Shown: positions 1-7,730, counted from the first letter of the stretch. The stretch is 64,000 nt of DNA from Neisseria uirgultaei (GCF_962719845.1 NZ_CAUIYF010000007.1:59291-123290), one strand, 5' to 3'. Notes: generated by a model from the sequence alone, not told the origin. Program-made: numbers and translations.

Positions 1-696
1 ATGGGTTTTCTGATTGGTTTGAGCCGCAACCTGACGCGGTTTACGGCTTTGGTCATTTTGCTTGCGTCGGCGGTTGCGTTTATCGAACCGGCTTCGTTTG
101 CATGGGTCAAGGGCGATGTTCAGGCTTTGGTGCCGGGTATCATTATGCTGGGTATGGGGATGACTTTGGGCAGGGAGGACTACCGGATTTTGGCGCAGCG
201 TCCTTTGGATGTGTTTATCGGTGCGTCGGCGCAATATACCGTGATGCCGCTGCTCGCCATCGGTATTGCCAAGCTGTTCGATCTTTCGCCGGGGCTGACT
301 TTGGGGCTGGTGTTGGTGGGGGCGTGTCCGGGCGGCGTGTCGTCCAATATTATGAGCTTCCTTGCCAAAGGCGATGTGGCGTTTTCAGTCGGGATGACGA
401 CGGTGTCCACGGTGCCGGCCGTCACGCCTTTGTGGATGACCTGCCTGGCCGGTCAGACGGTGGATATGGACGGTTGTGGGATGTTCCGGTTCAGTGCCGT
501 AGCAACTGTATTTTTGCCCGACGGGGTGAAAAATACAGTTGCTACGACCCACCCTACGTCCTCCCCTGCACAACACCTTACGACCGCTGAAAAAATTTCA
601 GGCGGCATTTTTGCCAAATGCAAAAATATCCCGTCATTCCCGCGAAAGCGGGAATCCGGAAACTTAACGTTGCGGCAATTTGTCGGAGACGGCTGA
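1..696 (+). pseudogene. truncated bile acid:sodium symporter (BASS) family transporter
   Basis: The first 165 or so residues resemble the N-terminal half of BASS-family transporters: several membrane segments, a GIIMLGMGMTL stretch and the conserved LVGACPGGVSSN motif. Intact relatives are about 310-330 residues. Here similarity stops near position 490, where a 47-bp palindrome (499..545) is read through and followed by dRS3 repeat sequence, so the C-terminal half, including the core transport helices, is absent. The window begins exactly at an ATG, so a slightly longer N-terminus is possible. A few residues also look missing just before the break (after STV). The remaining tail is repeat-derived. 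I infer a non-functional remnant at the edge of a maf island. Confidence 0.8.
499..545. repeat. 47-bp palindrome, copy 1
   Basis: Near-perfect inverted repeat: a 21-nt arm beginning GTAGCAACTGTATTTTT, a GACG loop, and the complementary arm ending CAGTTGCTAC. A second copy lies at 1195..1240 and differs at only a few positions. It sits exactly where the BASS transporter loses similarity. It lacks a T-tract on either side, so a mobile or recombination element fits better than a terminator. Confidence 0.85.
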
Positions 697-731
697 AACT
701 CAACGGGCTAGATTCCCGCCTGCGCGGGAAT
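636..731. repeat. dRS3-flanked repeat unit
   Basis: Two 20-bp dRS3 inverted repeats (636..655 and 712..731, ATTCCCGC...GCGGGAAT) flank about 56 bp of spacer. This is the usual arrangement of the neisserial dRS3/RS arrays used in chromosomal rearrangement. It separates the transporter remnant from the tail of a mafB toxin cassette. Confidence 0.85.
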
Positions 732-733
732 GA

Positions 734-859
734 TGAGGTTATAAGAACCCAAAGAGTGCCGCGAACTGATGGTGTACAGGGAAAATATCCGCAACGACAA
801 GATTATGAAGGCAATCCATTGCCAAATAATCATCATCATTCTGGATATTTTGTCAAATG
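734..859 (+). pseudogene. 3' tail of a MafB C-terminal toxin cassette
   Basis: Only the last 40 or so codons of a toxin domain remain, reading EVIRTQRVPRTDGVQGKYPQ and ending GYFVK-stop. The same tail, with one in-frame stop, occurs at 2252..2466. The upstream part of this toxin domain (QYETWKGPDGVKIDIRPNGE) survives in the - strand cassette at 19.2-20.0 kb. All three are remnants of one cassette type. The 5' part here has been replaced by the dRS3 unit. The stop overlaps the start of the downstream immunity gene, as is normal for maf toxin/immunity pairs. Confidence 0.75.
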
Positions 860-1174
860 AAAAAAAATATTTTTCACAATGTAAGCCTTTATGAAATAAT
901 CTTTTCCGATAATGGAAATACCCTTACATTATCTTTTACAGATACAATTGAAGGTAATTATTTCGGATATATCAAATGCAGTAATATTTTGAATTTTAAA
1001 TTAGATACAAATAATTTCGTAGATTATGAGGATAAGGAAGATAGCTTGTTTCCCTTGTTTATACCCGAAATAGAGCTATATAAATACCAATTTTATAGTG
1101 AAATTATTATTGATGTAGGGATTATTATAAAAATATCTGCTGAAACAATTAATTTTGAGCCACTGGGAAAATAG
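857..1174 (+). CDS. MafI-type immunity protein (hypothetical), intact
   Basis: A 105-residue acidic, AT-rich protein starting MKKNIFHNVSLYEI. I do not recognise a named domain. Its role is inferred from position: it starts 4 nt inside the end of a MafB toxin tail, the standard toxin-immunity overlap, and a frameshifted relative (MKKPFFTM..., with GPYEIIFAENGNTIT in another frame) follows the second copy of the same toxin tail at 2463. It would bind and neutralise the cognate toxin in the cytoplasm. The toxin here is a fragment, so the gene is an orphan that could still protect against siblings carrying the full toxin. Confidence 0.65.
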   Translation: MKKNIFHNVSLYEIIFSDNGNTLTLSFTDTIEGNYFGYIKCSNILNFKLDTNNFVDYEDKEDSLFPLFIPEIELYKYQFYSEIIIDVGIIIKISAETINFEPLGK

Positions 1175-1194
1175 TAACTGCTTTCCCAGCAGCC

Positions 1195-1240
1195 GTAGCA
1201 ACTGTATTTTTACCCGACGGGGTAAAAATACAGTTGCTAC
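1195..1240. repeat. 46-bp palindrome, copy 2
   Basis: Second copy of the element at 499..545: 21-bp perfect arms (GTAGCAACTGTATTTTTACCC) around GACG. It lies immediately before the point where mafB-homologous sequence resumes at a TGCGCAGCA site, so again at a cassette junction. Confidence 0.85.
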
Positions 1241-1242
1241 AT

Positions 1243-1870
1243 CTTTGCGCAGCATACTCTACAAGGTATTAATGATTTAGGAAAATTAAGTCCGGAAGCA
1301 CAACTTGCTGCCGCGAGCCTATTACAGGACAGTGCTTTTGCGGTAAAAGACAGCATTAATTCCGCCAGACAATGGGCTGATGCCCATCCGAATATAACAG
1401 CAACAGCCCAAACTGCCCTTTCCGTAGCAGAGGCCGCAGGTACGGTTTGGAGAGGTAAAAAAGTAGAACTTAACCCGACCAAATGGGATTGGGTTAAAAA
1501 TACCGGTTATAAAAAACCTGCTGCCCGCCCTATGCGGACTTTAGATGGGGAGATGGCTGGTGAGAATAAACCGCTGGAATCAAAAAATACTGTAACAGCG
1601 AATAATTTTTTTGAAAATACCGATTATACAGAGAAAGTATTAAGGTAAGCATCGAATGGTGATTATCATGGTTTTCCGCAATCAGTAGATGCTTTTTCTG
1701 AAAATGGAACAGTAATACAAATAGTTGGCTGAGATAATATTGTAAGGCATAAACTTTATATCCCTGGATCTTATAAAGGAAAAGATGGAAATTTTGAATA
1801 TATCAGAGAAGCAGATGGAAAAATTAATCATAGATTATTTGTCCCTAACCAGCAACTTCCTGAAAAATAG
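1243..1870 (+). pseudogene. silent mafB-CT cassette with two in-frame stops
   Basis: Reads as the conserved 3' half of mafB (LQGINDLGKLSPEAQLAAAS through NPTKWDWVKNTGY and LDGEMAGENKP), then switches to a variable toxin domain. It has no start codon or signal peptide. In-frame stops occur near 1646 (VLR-stop) and near 1730 (QIVG-stop), after which the toxin frame continues to DGKINHRLFVPNQ and ends at a TAG. The conserved segment gives homology for recombination into an expressed mafB. The stops mean this copy could not donate a working toxin without repair. A short immunity gene follows 16 nt downstream. Confidence 0.8.
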
Positions 1871-1885
1871 TAGATAGAGATTAAC

Positions 1886-2188
1886 ATGTTAAATGAAATT
1901 TTTGAAATTTATTCGAGACAAGGGGAATCTTTGATAGGAATTGGAATTAGAGAAGCCGCATTACCCGTCCCCATTGCAATAGATATATTAAATTTATTTA
2001 TCAATGAGAGAATACTTGTATTGGGGGGAGATATTTATATCAAGAAAGATAATTATTTTTATCAAACATATGATAATTGGTATTACGAGGGAAGTAATTT
2101 ATTTAACAGTATCGACAAAGCAATGCATTATTTATCTCAAATAAAATTAGAGAATGCATACGTATCTTTTGTGTTGAAATTTATCTAA
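1886..2188 (+). CDS. Imm40-like immunity protein of the preceding maf cassette
   Basis: A 100-residue protein with the pattern I associate with the Imm40 family: an N-terminal SLIGIGIREAALP segment, a central ILVLGGDIYI, then YDNWYYEG and an S-x-D-x-A-x-x-Y-L tail. It starts 16 nt after the degraded toxin cassette and is itself intact. Family knowledge places Imm40 proteins beside polymorphic toxins as their inhibitors. The surviving immunity gene beside a dead toxin suggests selection for protection. The Imm40 assignment is from pattern recognition only. Confidence 0.7.
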   Translation: MLNEIFEIYSRQGESLIGIGIREAALPVPIAIDILNLFINERILVLGGDIYIKKDNYFYQTYDNWYYEGSNLFNSIDKAMHYLSQIKLENAYVSFVLKFI

Positions 2189-2251
2189 CAAAGGAAGCAC
2201 AAAAATAGATTTATAGTAAAACATCAAGATGTTGAAAATGCTGGGTTTTAA

Positions 2252-2466
2252 TCCAACCTACGCTGACCGGTTCAGATACAGCACAGTATGAAACATGGAA
2301 AGGATCTAATGGCGTGAAAATAGATATTCGTCCCAATGGAGAAGTGATAAGAACCCAAAGAGTATGAAGAACCGATGGAGTGCAAGGAAAATATCCACAA
2401 CGACAAGATGATGAAGGTAATCCATTGCCAAATAATAATCATCATTCTGGATATTTTGCAAAATGA
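2252..2466 (+). pseudogene. second copy of toxin-cassette tail, with stop codon
   Basis: Reads TGSDTAQYETWKGSNGVK then EVIRTQRV-stop-RTDGVQGKYPQ and ends GYFAK-stop at 2466. This is the toxin type seen at 734..859 and on the - strand near 19.4 kb. The upstream half is lost, and an in-frame TGA interrupts the remainder near 2368. Confidence 0.75.
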
Positions 2467-2590
2467 AAAAACCATTTTTTACAATGTAGGTCCATATGAA
2501 ATAATCTTTGCCGAAAATGGAAATACCATTACATTATCTTTATACAGATAAAATTGAAGGTAATTATTTCGAAAGGTCAAGCTTACGTTG
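2463..2590 (+). pseudogene. frameshifted immunity-gene fragment
   Basis: Begins ATGAAAAAACCATTTTTTAC at the end of the preceding toxin tail and parallels the intact gene at 857. It stops after eight codons. Continuing in another frame gives GPYEIIFAENGNTIT, matching LYEIIFSDNGNTLT of the intact copy, and a further frame change follows before the similarity ends near 2575. It is a decayed duplicate. Confidence 0.7.
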
Positions 2591-2618
2591 GGAATAAATT
2601 AAAATAATAAGAAATCTC

Positions 2619-2828
2619 ATGAAATTAATTAGTTTTAATAAAAATCAAGTTGCCGTTAATTTTAATAAAAATGAATTATATATTATTCAAGCAATTATGG
2701 GGGAAATTTATTCAGAGGTATGTGTAGATCATAGAGATTTCGAGATAATTCATGGTATTGAAAAAGACGAAGTATTGCTTTTAGATAAGCAACTTAAAGA
2801 ATTATATGATACTTTGAATAAACTCTAA
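2619..2828 (+). CDS. small orphan immunity-like protein
   Basis: A 69-residue AT-rich protein (MKLISFNKNQVAVNFNKNEL...). No named domain is recognised. A close relative lies on the - strand at 20071..20278 inside the other maf island, where one base is lost and the frame is broken. Repeated occurrence next to maf cassettes suggests a MafI-type immunity protein. No toxin fragment can be paired with it here. Confidence 0.6.
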   Translation: MKLISFNKNQVAVNFNKNELYIIQAIMGEIYSEVCVDHRDFEIIHGIEKDEVLLLDKQLKELYDTLNKL

Positions 2829-3058
2829 GCAGCATTTTGTTGATGGTAAATTCCGCATTGGTATAGCAGCAATGAAACCATTTTCAGACTTGGTATCCTT
2901 AATCAGGATATGACCTAAAAACTCTGCCGTGGTTTCCACATTCCGTCCGCAATATCCGTGCCTGATTTCAGTTATAACAGGCAGCCGGGTATTCATACCC
3001 GGCTCTTACCGTTCATCGTTCCCGTTTTCAGACGGCCTCCTCTTTTTTAATCTTGTAT

Positions 3059-3592
3059 TTACTCATCTGAAAACTCATCTTCATGCCGCAAGCTGCGGAT
3101 AAAGGTTTCAAAATTGGGGGCAAGTTCGACTATTTCAAAATCCGATTCTTGTTCGACAAACACCACTTTCGGCTCGCCGTCTTTTCCACACTCTCGATAG
3201 TCCAAGGCAAACAGGGCATGACCGCCTGACGGGTCGTTGGCAAAATACACGCCGATGGGCGGATACTCCCATTCTTCCAGCCAAAGTTTTTGCCCTGTTT
3301 CGCCGCACAGGCTTCCTTCTTTTTCAAAACCGATTCCTGATACCTCGCAAATTTGCACATGATTGCCTGCCCACGAATTTCTCTGCGTGGTCGGAAAGCA
3401 GTTTTTGACAAATATTCCGCCGTTTTGTACTGCCATCAATGCAATAAAACTTTGCGGCAATTTATAGCCTAGCTCACTCTCTACAGCAGCCAAAATTTCA
3501 GGGGTAAACGGGGCTTCTTTGTAGTTTTCATCTGCCCAACTATTAGTTTCCCATACGGAGGACAAATCAAAATCTTTAAAAACTTGGGACAT
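3059..3592 (-). CDS. SUKH/SMI1-KNR4 family protein (probable immunity protein)
   Basis: A 177-residue protein with SUKH-superfamily features: an N-terminal helix pair ending in ESELGYKLPQSFIALMAVQN followed by GG, a central GIGFEKEG, then YPPIGVYFANDPSGGHALFA with the conserved D-x-S-G-G-H turn, and a C-terminal F-x-x-F-I-x-S-L helix. SUKH proteins are common immunity proteins of contact-dependent and polymorphic toxins. It lies at the border of the degraded maf island, on the opposite strand to the cassettes, with no toxin next to it, so it is probably an orphan immunity gene. Confidence 0.75.
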   Translation of the reverse strand: MSQVFKDFDLSSVWETNSWADENYKEAPFTPEILAAVESELGYKLPQSFIALMAVQNGGIFVKNCFPTTQRNSWAGNHVQICEVSGIGFEKEGSLCGETGQKLWLEEWEYPPIGVYFANDPSGGHALFALDYRECGKDGEPKVVFVEQESDFEIVELAPNFETFIRSLRHEDEFSDE

Positions 3593-3662
3593 AATGTTCT
3601 TCCTTATTGATTTCAGTTATAACAGGTGGGTGGATATTCATACCCGACTTTTACCGTCTGTC

Positions 3663-3762
3663 ATTCCCGCGCAGGCGGGAATCTAGGACGTGGAATCTAA
3701 AGAAACCTTTTATCCGATAAGTTTCCGTGCCGAAAGGTCTGGATTCCCGCCTGCGCGGGAAT
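3663..3762. repeat. dRS3-flanked repeat unit
   Basis: dRS3 copies at 3663..3682 and 3743..3762, in inverted arrangement, flank a 60-bp spacer. This is the boundary between the maf-associated region and the repeat cluster ahead of uvrD. Confidence 0.85.
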
Positions 3763-3839
3763 GACGGCGGCGGTTGCGGCAAAATTGCCCTTCCCGTTTT
3801 CAGACGGCCTTTTGCCTTGTCCTTACTACGTTTTTTACC

Positions 3840-3932
3840 GTAGGTCAGATTCTTGAATCCGACATTTCCAACAGCGGTGTTTCGGAAACAATAGACGCGT
3901 CAAATGTTTTTGTCGGATACGAGTATCCGACC
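3840..3932. repeat. 93-bp inverted-terminal-repeat element (candidate MITE), copy 1
   Basis: The ends GTAGGTCAGATTCTTGAATC and GATACGAGTATCCGACC are inverted relatives of each other. The interior carries AACAGCGGTGTTTCGGAAAC, GACGCGTCAAAT and a short T-run. The same element, in the opposite orientation and 97 bp long, lies at 21439..21535 inside the second maf island. No coding potential. Confidence 0.75.
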
Positions 3933-3963
3933 CACATCTCTATTTGCTCTGTGTGTGTACATT

Positions 3964-4048
3964 GTAGCGTGGGCTTCATCCACGATAATGACGACTAAAA
4001 ATGCCGTCTGAAATTTTAGGCTTGATTCATAGGAAAAGCCCACGCTAC
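3964..4048. repeat. 85-bp element with 13-bp perfect terminal inverted repeats
   Basis: Begins GTAGCGTGGGCTT (3964..3976) and ends AAGCCCACGCTAC (4036..4048), perfect inverted repeats, with a DNA uptake sequence (ATGCCGTCTGAAA, from 4001) inside. It is too short to encode anything and looks like a small non-autonomous element. One copy is seen in this window. Confidence 0.65.
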
Positions 4049-4082
4049 GGGTTTCTATTCTCTCCTGCTAAGGTTTTTGCCG

Positions 4083-4109
4083 TAGGTCGGATACGAATAT
4101 CCGGCCTGC
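4083..4109. repeat. solo end of the GTAGGTCGGAT element
   Basis: GTAGGTCGGATACGAATATC followed by CGGCC is one terminus of the element described at 3840..3932, without its partner. It lies just beyond the uvrD stop codon. Confidence 0.5.
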
Positions 4110-4118
4110 ATTTCAAAT

Positions 4119-6326
4119 TTATATCGCTTCCAATTTCGCAAACTTGGTGTCCAGCTCTTTCACGCCCTGTTTGCCGAAGTTGATGGTCAGTCGGGCGGAT
4201 TCGCCTTTGTCTGCGGCATCGATAATCACGCCGGTGCCGAATTTGGCGTGGCGGACGTTTTGGCCGATGCGGAAGCCTGCGTAGGTTTGCGGCTGTTTGA
4301 AGTCATCGAGGATTTTGTCCCGTTGTATGGTGGTTTGGTGCGGGCTGCCGTAGCTGTCGTAGGCGGTCTTTTTGACGGACAGGTAGTGCAATACTTCGGG
4401 CGGGATTTCTTCGACGAAACGGGAGACGATGCCGAATTGGGTTTGTCCGTGCAGCATGCGTTGTTGCGCCATAGTGATGTAGAGGCGTTTGCGGGCGCGG
4501 GTGATGGCGACGTACATGAGGCGGCGTTCTTCTTCGAGGCCGCCACGTTCGGTGAGGGAGTATTCGCTGGGGAAGCGGCCTTCTTCCATGCCGGTGAGGA
4601 AGACGGCGTTGAACTCCAAGCCTTTGGCGGCGTGGACGGTCATGAGCTGGACAGCTTTTTCACCCGCGCCTGCTTGGTTTTCGCCGGATTCGAGGGCGGC
4701 GTTGCTGAGGAAGGCGAGGATGGGGAAGGCGGGGTCGTCTGAAATGTTATCGGGCAGGATTTCGAAGTTGCTGTCTTCGGGTTTGAACTCGATGGCGGCG
4801 TTGACGAGTTCGTCGAGGTTGTCGAGGCGGTCTTGGTTGTCGCCTTTTTGGGTTTTGTAGTGTTCGGTCAGGCCGCTGTCTTTGAGGATGCCGACGATGA
4901 TTTCGGGCAGGGGCATTTGTCCGACTTGGTTGCGCAGGGCTTCAATCAGGCGGACGAAGGCGGCGACTTTGGCGGCTTTTGCGCCGGCGTTGCAGGCTGC
5001 CTGCCAGAGGGTGATGCCTTGTTCGTTTGAGGCCGTCTGAAGGTTTTCGATGGTGCGTGCGCCGATGCCGCGCGGTGGGAAGTTGATGACGCGCAAGAGG
5101 GCGTTGTCGTCGTCGGGATTGACGGCGAGGCGTAGGTAGGCGAGCGCGTGTTTGATTTCTTGGCGTTCGTAGAAGCGCAACCCGCCGTAGATTTTGTAGG
5201 GGATGCCGCTGCGGAACAGGCTTTGTTCGATGACGCGGGATTGGGCGTTGCTGCGGTAGAGGACGGCGATTTCGTCCAAATCCCAGCCTTCACGTTCGAG
5301 AGCTTTGGTTTCGTCAACGATGAATTGGGCTTCTTCGAGGTCGGTAAAGGCGGAGTAGTAGCGGATTTTGTCGCCTGCTTCGGCATCGGTGCGCAGGTTT
5401 TTGCCGAGGCGTTCGTCGTTGTTTTCGATAACAGCGTTGGCGGCGGTGAGGATGTTGCCGACGGAGCGGTAGTTTTGTTCGAGCTTGACGGGCGCGTAGA
5501 TGTGGAACTCTTCCATCAGCGCGGTCATGTTGCCGACGTGCGCGCCGCGGAACCGGTAGATGCTTTGGTCGTCGTCGCCGACGGCAAATACCGCCGCGTT
5601 GCCGCCCGCCATGAGTTTGAGCCAGGCGTATTGCAGTTTGTTGGTGTCTTGGAACTCGTCGACTAGGATGTGGTTGAAGCGGTTTTGGTAGTGCTGGCGC
5701 AGGATTTCGTTGCTTTGCAGTATTTCGTAGCTGCGGAGCATAAGCTCGGCGAAATCGACCACGCCTTCGCGTTGGCAGATTTTGTCGTATTCGGCGTAGC
5801 ATTCGATCATGCGGCTTGTGTGCGGGTCGGGCGCGCTCAACACAGAAGCGCGCAAACCGGATTCTTTTTGCGCGTTGATAAAGCCTTGCAGCGAACGCGG
5901 CGCGATGATTTCTTCGGCGATGTTGAGGCTTTTGAGCAGGCGTTTGATGAGGGAAAGCTGGTCGCCGCTGTCGAGGATTTGAAAGGAAGACGGCAGGCCT
6001 GCGTCGCGGTGGTGCAGCCGTAAAAAGCGGTGGCAGAGACCGTGGAACGTGCCGAGCCACATGGCGCGGACGTTGATGGGAATCATCGCACCGAGACGGG
6101 TTTGCATTTCTTTGGCGGCTTTGTTGGTAAACGTTACCGCCATAATGCTGTGTACGCTTGCCTGACCGGTTTGCAAAAGCCATGCGATGCGCGTGGTCAG
6201 CACGCGCGTTTTGCCGCTGCCCGCGCCCGCCAGCACAAGGGCGGATTGCGGCGGCCAGGTTACGGCGGAAAGTTGTTCGGGGTTCAAGCCTTGCAGCAGG
6301 TTGGGGGCAGATTGGTCGGGAAACAT
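4119..6326 (-). CDS. uvrD: UvrD/Rep-type ATP-dependent DNA helicase II
   Basis: A 735-residue superfamily 1A helicase that unwinds DNA 3'-5' in nucleotide excision and mismatch repair. Visible motifs in order: Walker A AGAGSGKT near residue 35, motif II DEFQDTN, motif III GDDDQSIYRFRGA, motif IV EQNYRSVGNI, motif V LMTVHAAKGLEF and motif VI LMYVAITRARKRLY. The C-terminal region ends with a UvrD-like KFGTGVIID segment, the tail that contacts partner proteins. Length is typical. A DNA uptake sequence lies inside the gene near 5032, and another sits between the start codon and the upstream AT-rich spacer. It is monocistronic, with repeats downstream. Confidence 0.95.
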   Translation of the reverse strand: MFPDQSAPNLLQGLNPEQLSAVTWPPQSALVLAGAGSGKTRVLTTRIAWLLQTGQASVHSIMAVTFTNKAAKEMQTRLGAMIPINVRAMWLGTFHGLCHRFLRLHHRDAGLPSSFQILDSGDQLSLIKRLLKSLNIAEEIIAPRSLQGFINAQKESGLRASVLSAPDPHTSRMIECYAEYDKICQREGVVDFAELMLRSYEILQSNEILRQHYQNRFNHILVDEFQDTNKLQYAWLKLMAGGNAAVFAVGDDDQSIYRFRGAHVGNMTALMEEFHIYAPVKLEQNYRSVGNILTAANAVIENNDERLGKNLRTDAEAGDKIRYYSAFTDLEEAQFIVDETKALEREGWDLDEIAVLYRSNAQSRVIEQSLFRSGIPYKIYGGLRFYERQEIKHALAYLRLAVNPDDDNALLRVINFPPRGIGARTIENLQTASNEQGITLWQAACNAGAKAAKVAAFVRLIEALRNQVGQMPLPEIIVGILKDSGLTEHYKTQKGDNQDRLDNLDELVNAAIEFKPEDSNFEILPDNISDDPAFPILAFLSNAALESGENQAGAGEKAVQLMTVHAAKGLEFNAVFLTGMEEGRFPSEYSLTERGGLEEERRLMYVAITRARKRLYITMAQQRMLHGQTQFGIVSRFVEEIPPEVLHYLSVKKTAYDSYGSPHQTTIQRDKILDDFKQPQTYAGFRIGQNVRHAKFGTGVIIDAADKGESARLTINFGKQGVKELDTKFAKLEAI

Positions 6327-6446
6327 AGGGATGCCGTCTGAAAAGTGGAATGCGCTATTTTAATAGAAACGGAAGGATGACGTTTGAAAACAAAACAGAA
6401 ACTGTACGATGGCGGACGGCGGCGGCATAGGGAGGGTGCGCCGACA

Positions 6447-6692
6447 TTATCTGAGTTGCAGCAGGTCTTTCCTAACCAGTTCTTCCAAAGGCATACCCAA
6501 CGCATCGGCAATCTGACCCATCACATCAATGGAAACCGAACGGCTGCCGCGTTCTATTTCGCTGATATAGGTTTTGCTTACGCGCGCACTGAAAGCCAAC
6601 TCTTCTTGAGAAAGCTCTTTCAAACGCCTGACCTGCCTCATATTTTGGGCGAAGATAAGGCGGTAGGGGTTTGGGGTGGTCGGTTTTTCCAT
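6447..6692 (-). CDS. XRE-family helix-turn-helix regulator
   Basis: An 81-residue single-domain DNA-binding protein when started at MEKPTTPNPYRL; an upstream Met adds eight residues. The HTH reads LSQEELAFSARVSKTYISEI followed by ERGSRSVSIDVMGQIADAL, a textbook Cro/C1 fold. There is no effector domain. It is alone on its transcript with an AT-rich promoter region upstream. I looked for a partner toxin or a restriction gene it might control and found none beside it, so its target is unknown. Confidence 0.85.
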   Translation of the reverse strand: MEKPTTPNPYRLIFAQNMRQVRRLKELSQEELAFSARVSKTYISEIERGSRSVSIDVMGQIADALGMPLEELVRKDLLQLR

Positions 6693-6838
6693 GCAGGGAG
6701 TATGGAAAAATCCCAATATTCAAACAATAAACTATAGCTTATTAAAATAAAACTATAGTTGAATAAATTTGTAAAATAGAATAATATTTCAAATGCAGCA
6801 CATCAAAATTTTTTAAATTTTATTCAGAAGGGTAAAAA

Positions 6839-7177
6839 ATGAGAGTAAACCGTATTGCTTTGATGTCGGTATCGGCAGCCCTCTTGGCTGCCTGAGCCAC
6901 ACCTTATATATAGTGGATTAAATTTAAATCAGGACAAGGCGACGAAGCCGCAGACAGTACAGATAGTACGGCAAGGCGAGGCAACGCCGTACTGGTTTAA
7001 ATTTAATCCACTATATATTGGCATAAGGACGGGGTCTCCAAGCAAGAGGCACTCGACCAATTGGGCTACTGCCGCAAGGATGTCGATGCAAACCGTTTGG
7101 AAAAACAGAAAGCCGCCAAGCTGGTTTTCTACTGCATGAAAGCCAACGGTTACAGCCTGATGAGGGGATACCGTTAA
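6839..7177 (+). pseudogene. small lipoprotein gene broken at the lipobox and by a Correia element
   Basis: Starts after an AGAAGGGTAAAAA ribosome site with [18 protein letters not shown], then TGA exactly where the lipobox cysteine should be. One base added (TGC-AGC in place of TGAGC) restores the frame LAA-C-SHTLYWHKDG once the 107-bp Correia element at 6909..7015 is removed. The frame then continues [20 protein letters not shown] to [17 protein letters not shown] at 7177. The ancestral product would be a surface or periplasmic lipoprotein of about 76 residues with two conserved-looking cysteines. Two independent lesions make it inactive. Function unknown. Confidence 0.75.
6909..7015. mobile_element. 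Correia repeat enclosed element, 107-bp form
   Basis: Begins TATAGTGGATTAAATTTAAA and ends TTAATCCACTATA, with the usual core (CAGGACAAGGCGACGAAGCC). It is inserted at a TA within the lipoprotein pseudogene. This is the shorter CREE form without the extra internal segment. Confidence 0.95.
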
Positions 7178-7730
7178 GCAGGTTAAAGACCGCCTGACGA
7201 CGGTTGGCACGCGGCCGGACGTGGGGAAGCCTTATATATTGCACCCAGCCAAAGGGGCGCATTACTTTTTTTCCCCGCAAATCCTGAAAACAAGGCGGTA
7301 TCCGGATGGGTTTCAATCCCGCAACGGCGAGGAAAATATTTTGTATCCGATAGGGCGGTTTGCCGCCCGAACTTAGGAATAACCGCCTTGCAATAGCCGG
7401 AATCGTACCGATTGTTCAAACACCGCCGGAACAAACGGCTGCGTTTCAAAATAGTGCCGCGAAACAGGCTGGGGCGGATAAAGTTGTTTTAGTCCGAAAA
7501 ATTAACAGACCATATTTTAATAGTGTTTATAGATATAATTATCTTCAATATATTCAATATGATAACTTTCTTCCCAACCGAAAAATAATTGTCTTTTCCC
7601 TTTGCAGATAATTGAAATCGACAGATTACTAAAACACAACCAATTAAAATATCTTCAAATGATGGCAAAATGCGTATCCGGTATTTCAGACCGGCAAATC
7701 CGCACCATCTGAAAACGCAGCCGTAACCCG
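7178..7730. other. 553-nt stretch without a recognisable gene
   Basis: Contains short open frames on both strands but none with a ribosome site and family-like composition. The first half has a G+C-richer open stretch (KPYILHPAKGAHYF...) that may be gene debris. The second half is AT-rich. No repeat family was recognised. Confidence 0.4.

Noticed and set aside
2802..2996. 64-codon - strand open frame beside the 69-residue gene
   Set aside because: It overlaps the stop of the + strand gene and ends in intergenic sequence, with no ribosome site and no relative in the other maf area.
6447..6692. XRE regulator considered as an antitoxin or R-M controller
   Set aside because: No toxin or restriction gene is adjacent on either strand; the R-M pair is 32 kb away.
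7183..7611. Overlapping open frames on both strands after the lipoprotein pseudogene
   Set aside because: No start signals and low-complexity composition; the stretch is better described as unexplained.
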